A DNA stretch of 64,000 nt from assembly GCA_019915015.1 (NCBI GenBank), contig JAHBBC010000010.1, positions 1,302,001 through 1,366,000 on the forward strand, in the 5' to 3' direction. The stretch is from Auriscalpium vulgare (taxonomy: Eukaryota > Basidiomycota > Agaricomycetes > Russulales > Auriscalpiaceae). The number at the start of each line of letters is the position of its first letter. The stretch's first letter is position 1. Below, piece by piece: positions 20,515 through 30,700 of this stretch. The notes below the pieces were generated by a model that was not told the origin of the DNA, did no database searches, and was given only the letters and a program-made list of their open reading frames with translations. Made by a program: the position numbers and the translations under genes.

Positions 20515-22674
20515 ATGCAAGTCGACGAAACGCATGTGCAACCCGGCCTTGACGATGACGAGGACTCGCTCTTCGGCTCGCCTCCGCCATCGCCGTCCAG
20601 AGGTAGGTCACCCGAGCTAGCGCTACCAACAGGACCGGGTGCTGCAGAAAACGTGGGGACCATTGCACTTCCTGGTTCCCATAATAATTCTGAACTTCCC
20701 CTCAACCCGGCAGCTTTGCTCCTGAGAAGTCAGCTATCCTCGGAGCCCTCTACATCCCCTACCCCTTCTTCGTCGCGCCCAACCACCATCCATCCTAGCC
20801 AATCGATCTTTGCGCCCGAGCCAGCGCGCATATCCTCGGTTCAATCATCGACCTCGTCGTCGCGGGAACACTCTCGCGTGCCTCCCACACGAAGAAGCCA
20901 AAAGGGGAAGGAACGAGCATCGACCCCGCGCCCTCCCCCTCCCCCCATCGAGTTGCCCAACCCCGATGAACCGCCACCCGCCAACTTCTTGCGCAATCAA
21001 CAGGCACTGCTCGGCCATGCGGGCCTCGTGGGTGGCGTCAACCCAGCGAATCTGGCGAAGCGCCACAGCCGTGGATGCACATCGCAGAACCCCATCGTCG
21101 TAGAGGACGCATTCAACCCTCCTCCTCTCGGACAGGGAGGTGCCTACGCAGTCGACTCCTCCCATCTCACTCGCCCTACGGGAGAGGAGGTGATAACTTC
21201 TCTCGTGAAGCAGGGAAACGTCTTCCCTGTCCTCGAGTCCCTTCTGCGCCTCCTTTCGGGCGCAAGCAGCACCGCGCCGCATCCGTCCTCGGGCGGCTGG
21301 ACCCGAAGCTTTCAAGAATCGCAAGAAGACTCAGGTCCGTCGGCCAAGCGTCGCAAGCTGTACAATGTCCCCGCCGGGGCAGCAGATTGGGACGTGCCAT
21401 ATCCGTTCCCGCATGGAGAGGGCCCAGAGCAATATCGGGTGCGCTGGGAGCGGGAGAGGGTCAAGCAGCTGCTCTCCCAGCTGGTGAGCTTGGTGAAGGG
21501 AGCTGCTCGAAGCGCGGGTGCTAGGACGTACATGCAGTACGGGCATGCGCCTGTGGATTCCCAAGCCTTGTCTCAGGCGTTTTGGAGTCGGCAGGAGATC
21601 AGGGATGTCACCAATGCCCCCTCTCATTCCTCCACACCTCCTTCAGGCGTCCCCCTCCCGAGCGTGCAAGACAGGACTCCTTTTGACAACTTGATCGCGT
21701 CGCTCCTCTCTAGCTCGTTGTCCCAACCCTCTTCAGACGCCAACTCGTCCTCTTCCCATCTTCCCCAACAGGCGTCCACTCCAGAACCGAACTTCTTTGG
21801 ATCTCAAGACGACGCGAGCGCGCTTGACACCATGTCGTCGCCGCAGTTTGACGACTTCATGGCGATCCTGAATGGCAGCTCGCTTTCTGCCATGGACATC
21901 GATCAAGGCCCCACTCCTTCCGCGCCCGCAAGCGAGCCGCTGCTTTCTCTGAACCAATTGTCCCAGAGCAACGTTACGGACGCCATGATCGACCCTGCGC
22001 TCCTGGAGATGACATGGCCACCCGCCGGGGGTGCCGAGGTAGGGTCAAACGGCGGATTCGCGGCGAGCTCGTCAACTCCCGCGCTGGTCCAGTCACCGAT
22101 GGCGTCGACAAGCTCTCTATTCGATCCTGACCCTCTAACACCCCGGGAGGACGTGCAAACAGAACCAGAAGTATACCGATCCGACCAAGGTACGTCTCGG
22201 CCAGCTCTCCATCGGCGCCCCCGTGTGTCTCAACGGCTCGTCGCTGCTGTAGCAGAGGACCCGGTCGCCGCAGCGACCGCGCTTCTCGAAATGGCCACGA
22301 ACTCGTCTTCTCAGCAAGCCATACCCGTCATGACGATACCCCCCGCTGCGCCGCGGCCGCACGTGGTTCAGCAACCACATTCATATCCCCTCCAGCCGTA
22401 TGCCGACTCTCGCCCTGCATCTGTGGATCCTGCTGCGACGGTAGCGCCGCCGCCTGCGTTGGCGACGGCGAGTCAGCTCATGGCCCTGCTGGACTCGAGG
22501 CGCGTCGCGCAGAAGGCTGCGCCGAAACTGAACAAGCAAGACGTTATCCAGCGCGCGAAGGAGCGACGACGGCAGCTCATGGTGGAGCTTGAGAGGGCGA
22601 AGATTGAGCTGTGGGAGACGACGCTGGAACAGGGAGTTCTGGCGCATCTGGTGAAGGATAGCGGACTCTCATGA
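20515..22674 (+). CDS. Large disordered protein of unknown function, probably nuclear
   Basis: One exon of about 719 residues from the ATG at 20515 (MQVDETHVQPGLDDDEDSLF). The frame is open 43 codons further upstream without an ATG. The sequence is mostly low-complexity Ser/Pro/Thr. Ordered-looking islands are LRNQQALLGHAGLVGGVNPANL, GEEVITSLVKQGNVFPVLESL, a basic PSAKRRKL (nuclear-signal-like) followed by DWDVPYPFPHGEGPEQYRVRW, and a C-terminal helix (LNKQDVIQRAKERRRQLMVEL) that looks like a coiled coil. No enzyme motif is visible. The arrangement suits a transcription or chromatin co-factor, but that is only a guess. The lack of introns in a 2.1-kb frame is unusual for this window. Confidence 0.65.
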   Translation: MQVDETHVQPGLDDDEDSLFGSPPPSPSRGRSPELALPTGPGAAENVGTIALPGSHNNSELPLNPAALLLRSQLSSEPSTSPTPSSSRPTTIHPSQSIFAPEPARISSVQSSTSSSREHSRVPPTRRSQKGKERASTPRPPPPPIELPNPDEPPPANFLRNQQALLGHAGLVGGVNPANLAKRHSRGCTSQNPIVVEDAFNPPPLGQGGAYAVDSSHLTRPTGEEVITSLVKQGNVFPVLESLLRLLSGASSTAPHPSSGGWTRSFQESQEDSGPSAKRRKLYNVPAGAADWDVPYPFPHGEGPEQYRVRWERERVKQLLSQLVSLVKGAARSAGARTYMQYGHAPVDSQALSQAFWSRQEIRDVTNAPSHSSTPPSGVPLPSVQDRTPFDNLIASLLSSSLSQPSSDANSSSSHLPQQASTPEPNFFGSQDDASALDTMSSPQFDDFMAILNGSSLSAMDIDQGPTPSAPASEPLLSLNQLSQSNVTDAMIDPALLEMTWPPAGGAEVGSNGGFAASSSTPALVQSPMASTSSLFDPDPLTPREDVQTEPEVYRSDQGTSRPALHRRPRVSQRLVAAVAEDPVAAATALLEMATNSSSQQAIPVMTIPPAAPRPHVVQQPHSYPLQPYADSRPASVDPAATVAPPPALATASQLMALLDSRRVAQKAAPKLNKQDVIQRAKERRRQLMVELERAKIELWETTLEQGVLAHLVKDSGLS

Positions 22675-22970
22675 AGACCGCATACATTTTAATAAGTATA
22701 ATCAAAAGCACCTATAGTGAAGTTTGTCTGCTGTTCGCTAGAGCCTGCGCCCGTGTAAGAGAGAAGCTCCCAGTCGACGAGTACACTAGAGTAGTACTAA
22801 ACAGTTCGGCCGCGCTTTCGCCTCTCGGATCACGAGCCAACATCAGCATGTGAATAGGCTCGACGCCCACAACGACCGGTCCCTTGAACACCGAAAGCGC
22901 GGCTGACATACATCAAGGCTCTCAAATGATCATTCCATGCGTCCAACCGATTTAATACCATCCATACTAA

Positions 22971-22978
22971 TATATAGG
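22971..22978 (+). promoter_or_regulatory. TATA box of the dehydrogenase gene
   Basis: TATATAGG lies 51-58 bp before the ATG at 23029, implying a very short leader. Confidence 0.5.
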
Positions 22979-23028
22979 CAGGCGCTGCGGCAATCTTAAC
23001 CCCACACCCTTTTCGGCCCCCACACACT

Positions 23029-24507
23029 ATGGCCCCCACACACTACACGCGGATCGTCTTCAACGAGCGGCCACAGGCGCACATCGAGCCCAACACGTTC
23101 CGCAAGGAGGTCGTGCCGTTCGACCTGAAGCCCGGGAAGGGCGAGGTGCTCGTCAAGACGGACTGGCTGTCGCTCGACCCCGCGATGCGCTCGTGGCTGC
23201 GCGACACGCGCAGCTACATCGAGCCCGTCAAGCTCGGGGAGGTCATGCGCGCGGGCGGGCTGGGCACGGTCGTCGCAGTCGGCGACGGGGCGCGGCTGCG
23301 GGTTGGCGACGTCGTGGAGGCAACTCCCGGTGCGTGGTTACATGAAGATCGTCCTGGGTGAGGTTTGACGGTGCGATTCGGAGCAGGATGGACCGAGTAT
23401 GCAGTGCTGAAGGAGAAAGGCGTCAAGAAGTTGCAGTACGTGCGCGCACGTTGATTGTGTCGGACTGCTTTCTGAGCTTGTCATGCAGGGTACCGCCTGG
23501 GGCTCAGGCGTTGGACTTCCTCGGTCCGCTGGGCATGACAGGTCCGTTGGTACTTGCTCTGACGATCACTCGAACGCTCACGGTGCCGTCCAGGTCTGAC
23601 CGCCTACTTTGTGCGTTCGCTCGTTTATCATTCGTGACCGCACCAAGTTGACGACTTGCTCGTCCAGGGCCTCATTGACGTCGGAAAGATCAAGGCTGGC
23701 GAGACGCTCGTAGTGTCTGGCGCCGCAGGCGCCGTCGGCTCCTTTGCCTGCCAAATTGGCAAGATCAAGGGCGCAAAGGTGATCGCAATCGCGGGCACGG
23801 ACGAAAAATGCCAATGGCTAGAGAAGGACCTCGGTGTGGACAAGGCCGTCAACTATAAAAGCCCGACCTTTGCCAAAGAGTTCAAGGAGGCTGCAGGCTA
23901 TTTCGACATTTTCTTTGACAATGTCGGTGGTAACATTTTGGATCTCGCCTTGTCCAGGATGCAGAAGAATGCTCGCGTCATTCTTTGTGGTAAGCTTGCC
24001 GATGACTTCGTTAACGACTATTTTTGAATGACTATCGTATTTCATAGGCGCGATTTCTGATTACAGTCAGTAGACATGTATCGCATTCCTCGCGCGACAA
24101 GCTAACATGACACCCTAGATGCTGTCCGGCCAAAGGGCCTCTCTGGATACATGAACCTCATTTCCCAGCGAGCGAAAATCGAGGGATTCATCGTGTAAGA
24201 AGTTCACCACCGCGTGACGTAGACTTTGCTCACGACTCTACAAACAGGTTTGACTACGTCAAGGAGTACCCTCGCGCACTGAAGGACCTCAGCTCTTGGA
24301 TCGCCGATGGCTCTTTGAAGGCACGATATCATATAGTTCAGGGCTTGGAAAAGGCGCCTGAGGCGTTGCCACTGCTGTATAACGGAGGAAATGTAGGCAA
24401 ACTGTAAGCAGCGCACCCTGCGGTATTTCCATCCCAGGAACTGACCACCTTCTTTGCACAGGGTCGTTCAAGTATCTTCTCAGGTGCCTGTGAAAGCGAA
24501 GCTCTGA
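23029..24507 (+). CDS. NADP-dependent alkenal/prostaglandin-reductase-type MDR dehydrogenase
   Basis: Medium-chain dehydrogenase of the zinc-free leukotriene B4 12-hydroxydehydrogenase/alkenal double-bond reductase group, which reduces the C=C bond of reactive enals and enones with NADPH. Eight or nine short exons give about 345 residues: N-domain VLVKTDWLSLDPAMRSWL (the LS.DPYMR-type block), VGDVVEATPGWTEYAVL, LGMTGLTAYFGL, the Rossmann loop VVSGAAGAVGSFACQIGKIKG, ARVILCGAISDYNA and the C-terminal YNGGNVGKLVVQVS. Zinc-ligand cysteines are absent, as expected. Position and splicing look intact. In fungi this group handles lipid-peroxidation products or lignin-derived enones; the exact substrate cannot be told. 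Confidence 0.85.
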
Positions 24508-24579
24508 CGTCTATGATACTATCACCTCCTATTGAAATGTACATCATTTACTCGCGGGCAACTTTCTGCTGAGAGCCGT

Positions 24580-24797
24580 CTGTATGTTTGCAGAACGGAA
24601 ACTCAACATGCTGATCCAACTCAACAGATCGCTTCATGTCCAACTTGACCGTATTCAGCTCTTCGGAACGGTAGATATGCCCCGTAATCCCTCGACCGCT
24701 GAGCCAATGCCCTGGTAAAGAATCAAGATGCCCCGGGCAAGATTCGCGCGTCGCTCGCATCTCGTAAAAGCCCGCACATCAAAGTACTGGCTCTGGT
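24580..24797 (+). pseudogene. Internal fragment of the F-box gene family
   Basis: Plus-strand sequence matches the middle of the F-box genes at 57789 and 60162: CGGAAACTCAACATGCTGAT, then ACAGATC..TTCATGTCCAACTTGAC (MSNLTVF), then the AAGATGCCCCGG/TTCGC region at the second intron and ACTGGCTCTG near that intron's end. Both ends of the gene are missing. The homology ends within the F-box intron exactly where an NLR intron begins on the other strand. Confidence 0.65.
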
Positions 24798-26035
24798 GAG
24801 TGCGGTTAGCTGACTGACAGTCACTGCGTGTGCTGGAGGTGTATACCTTTGCCACGTAGCCAAAGCATGCCGGAAGAGGGCATCAAACTATCAGCCCATT
24901 TTGCAAATTCCGGTCGATTGAGAAGCCAACGGCCAGCATCCAGATGTTTGGACAGGACGCCACGACAGGCTTCATGTTTGGAATCACATTCAGCGTACGC
25001 GGACTTCTGAAGATGTTTGAGAAGCTCTGCGAGGCCGAGGAATTAGCCCAAGCGCACAAATGAGCAGATGGAATACACCCACTGCGCTTCCGACGGTCTA
25101 ACATATGCAACCTCTCCTTCTCGCGCGCCTCCTTCTCCTCTCTCAAACGACGCTGCTCCTTCTCCTCCAACCTCTTCCTCTCTTCGGCCTCCCTTTCTTC
25201 GTCCTTCCGCCGCTGTTCATGAGCAGCCATCATTTCTTCGTGTCGGACACGCTCATTTAGTTTCTCACGTCGGCGCTGCAGACTGCTCACGACATCGTCG
25301 AAAGCGTGGTCCCAAGAGTTTACAGCGCGAAGAGAAACAACTATCGATCCTGGGGATGCAATTGCAAACTCTCGCGAAGAGGTTTTCTACCGAAGCATGG
25401 CTCATCGCGTCTGCCCTGAGCGTTCTTGTATATCCGTCTGATCGTAGTGCAAGTGAACAAAATGTCACCGTAGACACCTGCAAGAACCTACTCGTGGATC
25501 AAATGAGGGTTGACGTTGAATGGGCGGGTGCTGCTTCGAATAACTCGCCTCCATCACTCTCTGGGACTTCGCAAACAGCGTGTCGGCGTAGTCTTGGTAA
25601 TGCGGAAGTGCCTCTGCGATGTCTTCCAGGACGTCTCCGATCTTTTCAAAGTACGCCGATAAGCTGCGAATGGCCTGCAGATAGATTAGTTGGAACAAAG
25701 ATGCAGATACACGTTACTCAGCTGCATCACGAGTCTGGGCGCGCCCCACACGATCCCTGCGACTTCAGGGTGCGACGAAACGCCATTAAAAACTTCTCCG
25801 GCGGTGCGATGACTCGACTGATGCGCTGTACGCATCGAAGAAGGCGGCTCTTTGTGTGGGTTGAGTGGTACTCGGCGACTGCGCTGCGTATGCCCTCAGG
25901 CGTCGACACGGCGAAGTCGTCAAGCTCCCAAGCCTGAAGACGCTGCAAATGATCTTTCACCGCTTTGTCGAAGAGCGGATTCGAAATCACCTTGAGGGAC
26001 GGCGAAGGGGATAGACTGGCATTTGGGGAGGACAT
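24798..26035 (-). pseudogene. Truncated NLR (N-terminal half) with several disabling changes
   Basis: Paralogue of the NLR at 27738-31394. It starts at the ATG at 26035 (MSSPNASLSPSP) and runs NPLFDKAVKDHLQRLQAWEL, RCVQRISRVIAP, YLQAIRSLSAYFEKIGD, the charged coiled coil (about 25290-25090) and up to GRWLLN and MLWLRGK. It ends inside the intron before the P-loop exon, so NACHT and ankyrin parts are absent. Damage relative to the other copy: a deletion of about 14 nt after APPEKF, CT in place of the GT donor of the first intron (about 25726), loss of the donor of the intron ending at CCCAG/GATCGAT, and a 2-nt insertion near 25040. Codon CGA at 25837-25835 is still intact here, whereas the longer copy has TGA. 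Confidence 0.85.
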
Positions 26036-26320
26036 GGCACAATGGATGGCGTGCCAGTGGGCCTACGAGAAAACAAAGACCAGCCTGAGTACTGCCGATG
26101 GCCGTATTCCCACATGTCTGCCTCGTGGATGGAGATATTTGACCTTGACGGGGGTGCGACGCGAACATACCATGTTTAGGAATACCAGTAGCGATCGTAC
26201 ATGCTGTACTTTTACGCTTTCCGGGTTATGGAAGTATCATATAGGTCAGAGATACTAGGCTCGACGGTACAGCACCAAGCCTCTGCGCACCGGTTTGCCC
26301 TTGGGCGACAGCAAGACGCT
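26036..26320. repeat. Duplicated NLR upstream region (copy 1)
   Basis: Diverged but alignable with the region upstream of the second NLR (31395-31735). Shared blocks include CTGCCGATG..GTATTCC.ACAT.TCTGCCTCGTGG, ATGGAAGTATCAT and GCGCACCGGT. The 5' flank was therefore duplicated along with the gene. Confidence 0.6.
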
Positions 26321-26321
26321 C

Positions 26322-26357
26322 AGGCTTAGTCTCCGTAGCTTGACCTTATGGTATCAG
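26322..26357. repeat. Direct repeat of the NLR 3' end (left copy)
   Basis: CGTAGCTTGACCTTATGG followed by TATCAG occurs here and again at 27716-27749, where it forms the last codons (KHLIP), stop and flank of the NLR. Only one or two bases differ over about 33 bp. The two copies bracket the dead APH-like gene. Confidence 0.7.
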
Positions 26358-26559
26358 AAGATAGGCGTTCTGAACATAAGGGATGTCGATGAACGAGTCG
26401 ATGAACCGGCCGCAAGTTGAATCAAGCCGCGGCGGCGAGTCGGCCTGAGTCGGCCGGCGCCGACCCGAGTAAGGCCGAGGACTAGCTGACTGAGCTGATC
26501 TTACCACAGAAGACAGTCGTTCTGTTGAGATTGTCTCACTACTTCAACTAATCTCTCTC

Positions 26560-27508
26560 AAGAAAATCGTGTTCTCGCCGCTAGGTCAGCGCTCCAGCTC
26601 CCAGGTGAGTGTGTGCGTATGTTATCCTTTCACTACCAACGCGCGTTCCGCAGTCCACCATTGAATTTTACTCAGACTACGGGAACTTCAAAAACCCACA
26701 CAGCTCCTTGACTGGCTCATTCATCTTTGTAAAAAAAAACCCTGGTGGCAGAGGGCCGTACACAAGCACATTTCTACGAGGAAGCCCAAAGATCGCCTGG
26801 TGCGCCGTGGCTCGCGTATACGAGGTCTTCGAGTCTTCGACGACTCGGATGGGCGCAGCAGCACCTATCTGGTCATGGAATACATCTCTGCGCCGTCATT
26901 ACAGGACTTGTTCGACGCTGCTCCTTCCAGCTCATACTAGCAGGAGAGGAGAGCCTAAGACCTGCCGCCATCACAAAAATCGCAGAAACCATCGACTGGC
27001 TAATGAAGTGCCCAGTTCCCGAGGGGGACTCGGTCGGCCCCGTGGGGGGCGGATACATTCAACGCCGCTTTTTCAACATGGAGGAGGCCCCCGTCAAGTT
27101 CGCCACATCCGGCGCCTTGGAAGCTTATGTCAACGCAGTGCGTTCTCGAGACTTTCCTCCCGGCGTACTATGGATTGTTGATCTCGCTGCAGGCATTGTC
27201 GCGTCTACCCGAGTTCACGCGGGCACCTCTGTATCGAACTCGCGACCGAACCTCGCCTCTACTCTCCCTCGGATGTCACTCTCAGCAACTTCCTCTGGGA
27301 CGGCGAAGCGGTCTCGTTCGTCGATTGGCAACACGCGAACCTGCTCCTGCACTCTTTTTCCAGCTCACACTTCCATAGTAACACCAACGATCTCGTGAAG
27401 GCCATCGCCGGTCGAATCAGCTTGCCACATTCTACGAAGCTTCAGTTGATGAGAGCGGCCGCCGGCATCATCGTACAATCTGGGATACTAGACTACAGTG
27501 AGTTCTAG
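26560..27508 (+). pseudogene. Dead copy of the APH-like phosphotransferase
   Basis: Paralogue of the gene at <1-600. The start codon is changed (ATG to AAG at 26560-26562) in an otherwise matching context (TCTCTC then K-IVFSPL). Intron 1 is preserved. Exon 2 begins IEFYSDYGNFK, but an A-run (about 26731) and small indels near 26750-26850 shift the frame, so the protein is spread over all three frames: AHFYEEAQRS, VARVYEVFE, AKIAETIDWLMKCPVPEG, VGGGYIQRRFFNMEE. The C-lobe is readable: CIELATE, SPSDVTLSNFLWDGEAVSF, VDWQHANLL and KAIAGRISLP. This shows the family's APH-like catalytic end (Asn and DW motifs). The region from GVLW to the catalytic loop looks partly deleted. Confidence 0.85.
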
Positions 27509-27715
27509 GTCTCAGACGCGCATAGTTACGACGCGACAGTAACATGCTGCCATAGATGTTGATGAGTATGTCTCCTGCCATAGCAGCGCGTAACATTCTT
27601 GTGGCACGATTGTACTAAACCCCACGAGTGTTTAGAAATCAACTCAATGGACTGAGAATGGTCCGTGTTTCCACTTGTTGTAACATTGAATTCCTCATTT
27701 ACTACGCGGGCCTTT

Positions 27716-27749
27716 CCCTAGTCTTCGTAGCTTGACCTTATGGTATCAG
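27716..27749. repeat. Direct repeat of the NLR 3' end (right copy)
   Basis: Partner of the repeat at 26322-26357. It covers the NLR stop region and adjacent flank. Confidence 0.7.
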
Positions 27750-30700
27750 GTGCTTCGGTTTTTGTGAAGACATAACTATGTCCCACATTAGGGTCCACCA
27801 CCTCCATCTTTCGTAGCTTTTCCATGTCCGGCTCCTCCCCGACTGCTCCCTGCAAGACTCCTCCACATGATATGCATAGTCGGCTGCACGCCTGCCACTC
27901 GAATCGGCAACGTGCGGGTCCGCTCCGTGCGCGAGCAGCATCTGCAGCAGCTTCTCCGCCGTGTCACACCATAGCCAGAGCCAAATTTCCGAGCTCTCCG
28001 CGAAGATGTGCAGTGCAGTCTTGCCGTCGGCGTCGACCACGGAACCCGAGGCGCCGTGCTCGAAAAGCACGCGCGCAGTGTAAAGCCCGATTTCCGGATT
28101 CCGATATAGGTGATAGGAGCACGCTGCGAGCAGCGGTGTGCGGCCGTTATGATCTCTGGCGTCCACGTCTGCTCCACAGCGTATCATTTTCTGGACCGCA
28201 AGTTCCACCTCAAGCCCGGTCACAAATCGCCACCTGCCCGCCACGAGAAGATGCAGTGCTGTCTGCCCTTTGTCATCGGTAGCGTGCACACTGTCCGATC
28301 GGTGGTCTAGAAGTAACTGGAGAGGGATGAGGCTTCTTTCATTGCGTGCTGCGACATGAAGCGCCGTCTGTCCATCACGATCGACTGCGGCAACATCCGC
28401 GCCCTCCTCTAACAGGAATCGCAAGACGCGATCGTCGTCGCGATCGTCGTCGAACGCGGCGCACGCAACGTGAAGCGCCGTGTGTCCATAACTGCTGGGC
28501 TTGTTTATGTCTTCGAGGTCTGCGGTCATCGACTCCATGGTATGGCTCTTATGCTTGACAAGCGCTGGAACGATGTGGGGCAGGCGGAGGGCGATAGCAA
28601 CGTGGTGAAGGGGCAGGGAGTCGCAGTAGGGGTCCTGCAATCTGTAGAATTGGTAGTCGTTCCCTAACCACGTAGACTCGGACCAATCGTAATCTTTCCA
28701 TTTCTTTCTAATCGACGATCCAGGGTCCAAGAACTGGCGGAAAGCAGAGACTAAATGTTGTCCATGTTCTCCTGCTAATCGCAATTGGACTTCCCATGCG
28801 TCATACATCAAGCCATTCGGGAAATGCCAGATTAATTGGTCAGGATCCGCGACGTCGAAATATTTAAATTCGGTAAGGACGAGAGGCAAACGTGCTTCCG
28901 ATAGAGGGTAGTAATGGTAAGCTGGTAGAGGTGCCTCTTTGGGTGATGAAGGCCTTGAGACCAGGAACTCCTTGACGGAAGCGTGGACAAACTGAATCGT
29001 AGACGCAAGTAGCCGAGCTTCCTCATTTTGCTCGTAGTAGGTAAAAGACCATGGCAGTTCTGTCTTAACCAGGTTTCCACAGTCTTCGAGCAGAGAGGAA
29101 GGTCGTGTTATGCATTTAGATTTATCCCAGGCGTCATCCATGTCGTCAACAACGACGGCATCCATGATCTCCTTGACTGTAGGCGGATCCGGTGAGCAAG
29201 CTAGCCAACGAAACAGCCTCCTGACACGCTCGCGTCGCTGCGGTGGTAGTGCCTCGATGTCTTGTAGGGCCCTGATGAACGTGGCGCTGATGCCCGACGG
29301 CAGCGACTGCAGAGCAACCCGAAGCTCGTGCTCCGTGCCCTGCCTACGAAGGTGCAGTATCTGTAATCGCACGTAGAGGAACCTAGTGTCATGTGTCAGC
29401 GCCGTCCTGTGCATGCGTAGTCTTATTTACTTACATTCCATCAGCCCGATCCAAGAGAACCTTTCTAATCTCATCGCGCAAAGCTGGACTCGCGACCTTG
29501 AGCGGCGGCTCGGGATCGTCGGATGAATTCAATCCATCCTCTTCAATGAAGCGAACGTTCCTCTCCACGAAATCGATAATGTCTCCTGCGACATGCTCGG
29601 GATCGGCAGGAATGACAGGTACATCGCGAAGGAGGGCCAGTGTATCGTCTTGGTATTGACTCGGTAGTAGGTCCCTGCTCGTCACAAAGACCTTCGCATC
29701 GTGCGAGACGCGTTTCAGGGCTTGTACGAGCTTCCATCGGCTACTGTCATCGAACTCGTCGAGGGCATCAACGATGAGGAATACATTGTTGGCCTGTTTG
29801 GCGATGGAAGATAGTGCGTCGCGCAAGGTGTCGAGATCCGGAGACGTATCGTCTGATGAACCGAGAGCCGGCATGTAGCGATCGTCTGCGGGTAGCTGCG
29901 CGATGACTTGGTGGAGGAGTGAGCCGATGACGATGCGTGGGTCCGAACGTTTTTGAGGGTCATCGAACTGGCAGTAGAAGTATGCCACGGTCTTTCCCTC
30001 GGCGAGTTGAGCGCTAAGCGAGTTCACCACGATGGAGCTGCTGCAGGTAAGCGCGTGATAGATGTCAGGCCCGCGTGATGACCTACGAGAGTATTGTCTT
30101 GCCAGCTCCGGCTGCGTGAGGCTGCGGTTAGCTGACAGTTACCGAGAATGCTGGAGGTGCGCACCTTTGCCACGCAGCCAAAGTATACCGGACGATGACA
30201 CTGAACTGTCTGCCCATTTTTCAAATTCGGGTGAGTTGAGAAGCCAGCGTCCGGAGTCCAGGTGCTTCGAAAGGACGCGACGACAGGCTGCGTGTTTGAA
30301 ATTACATTCAGAGTAGGCAGATTGCTGAAGACGTTCGAGGAGCTCTCGAGGCGATGCATTAGCCACAGCGCACACATGTACGCACGGAATATACCCACTG
30401 CGCTTCCGCTCGTCTAAGATTTGCAACCTCTCCCTCTCGCGTGCCCGAGCTTCCTGGAGCCTCCTGGTCTTCTGCTCGTCCAAACGCCGCTGCTCCTCTT
30501 CCTCTCTCCTCTTCTTGTTTTCGGCTTCCCTCTCTTCATCCTTCTGTCGCTGTTGATAAGCTATCGTCCTCTCCTCCTGCAGGATACTCTTATCCAGTTT
30601 CTCGCGTCGGCGCTTCAGGTTGCTCGTGACATCCTCGACATCATGGTCCCAAGGGTTCAGAGCGCGGAGAAAGACACGTATCGATCCTGGGCATGCGATT

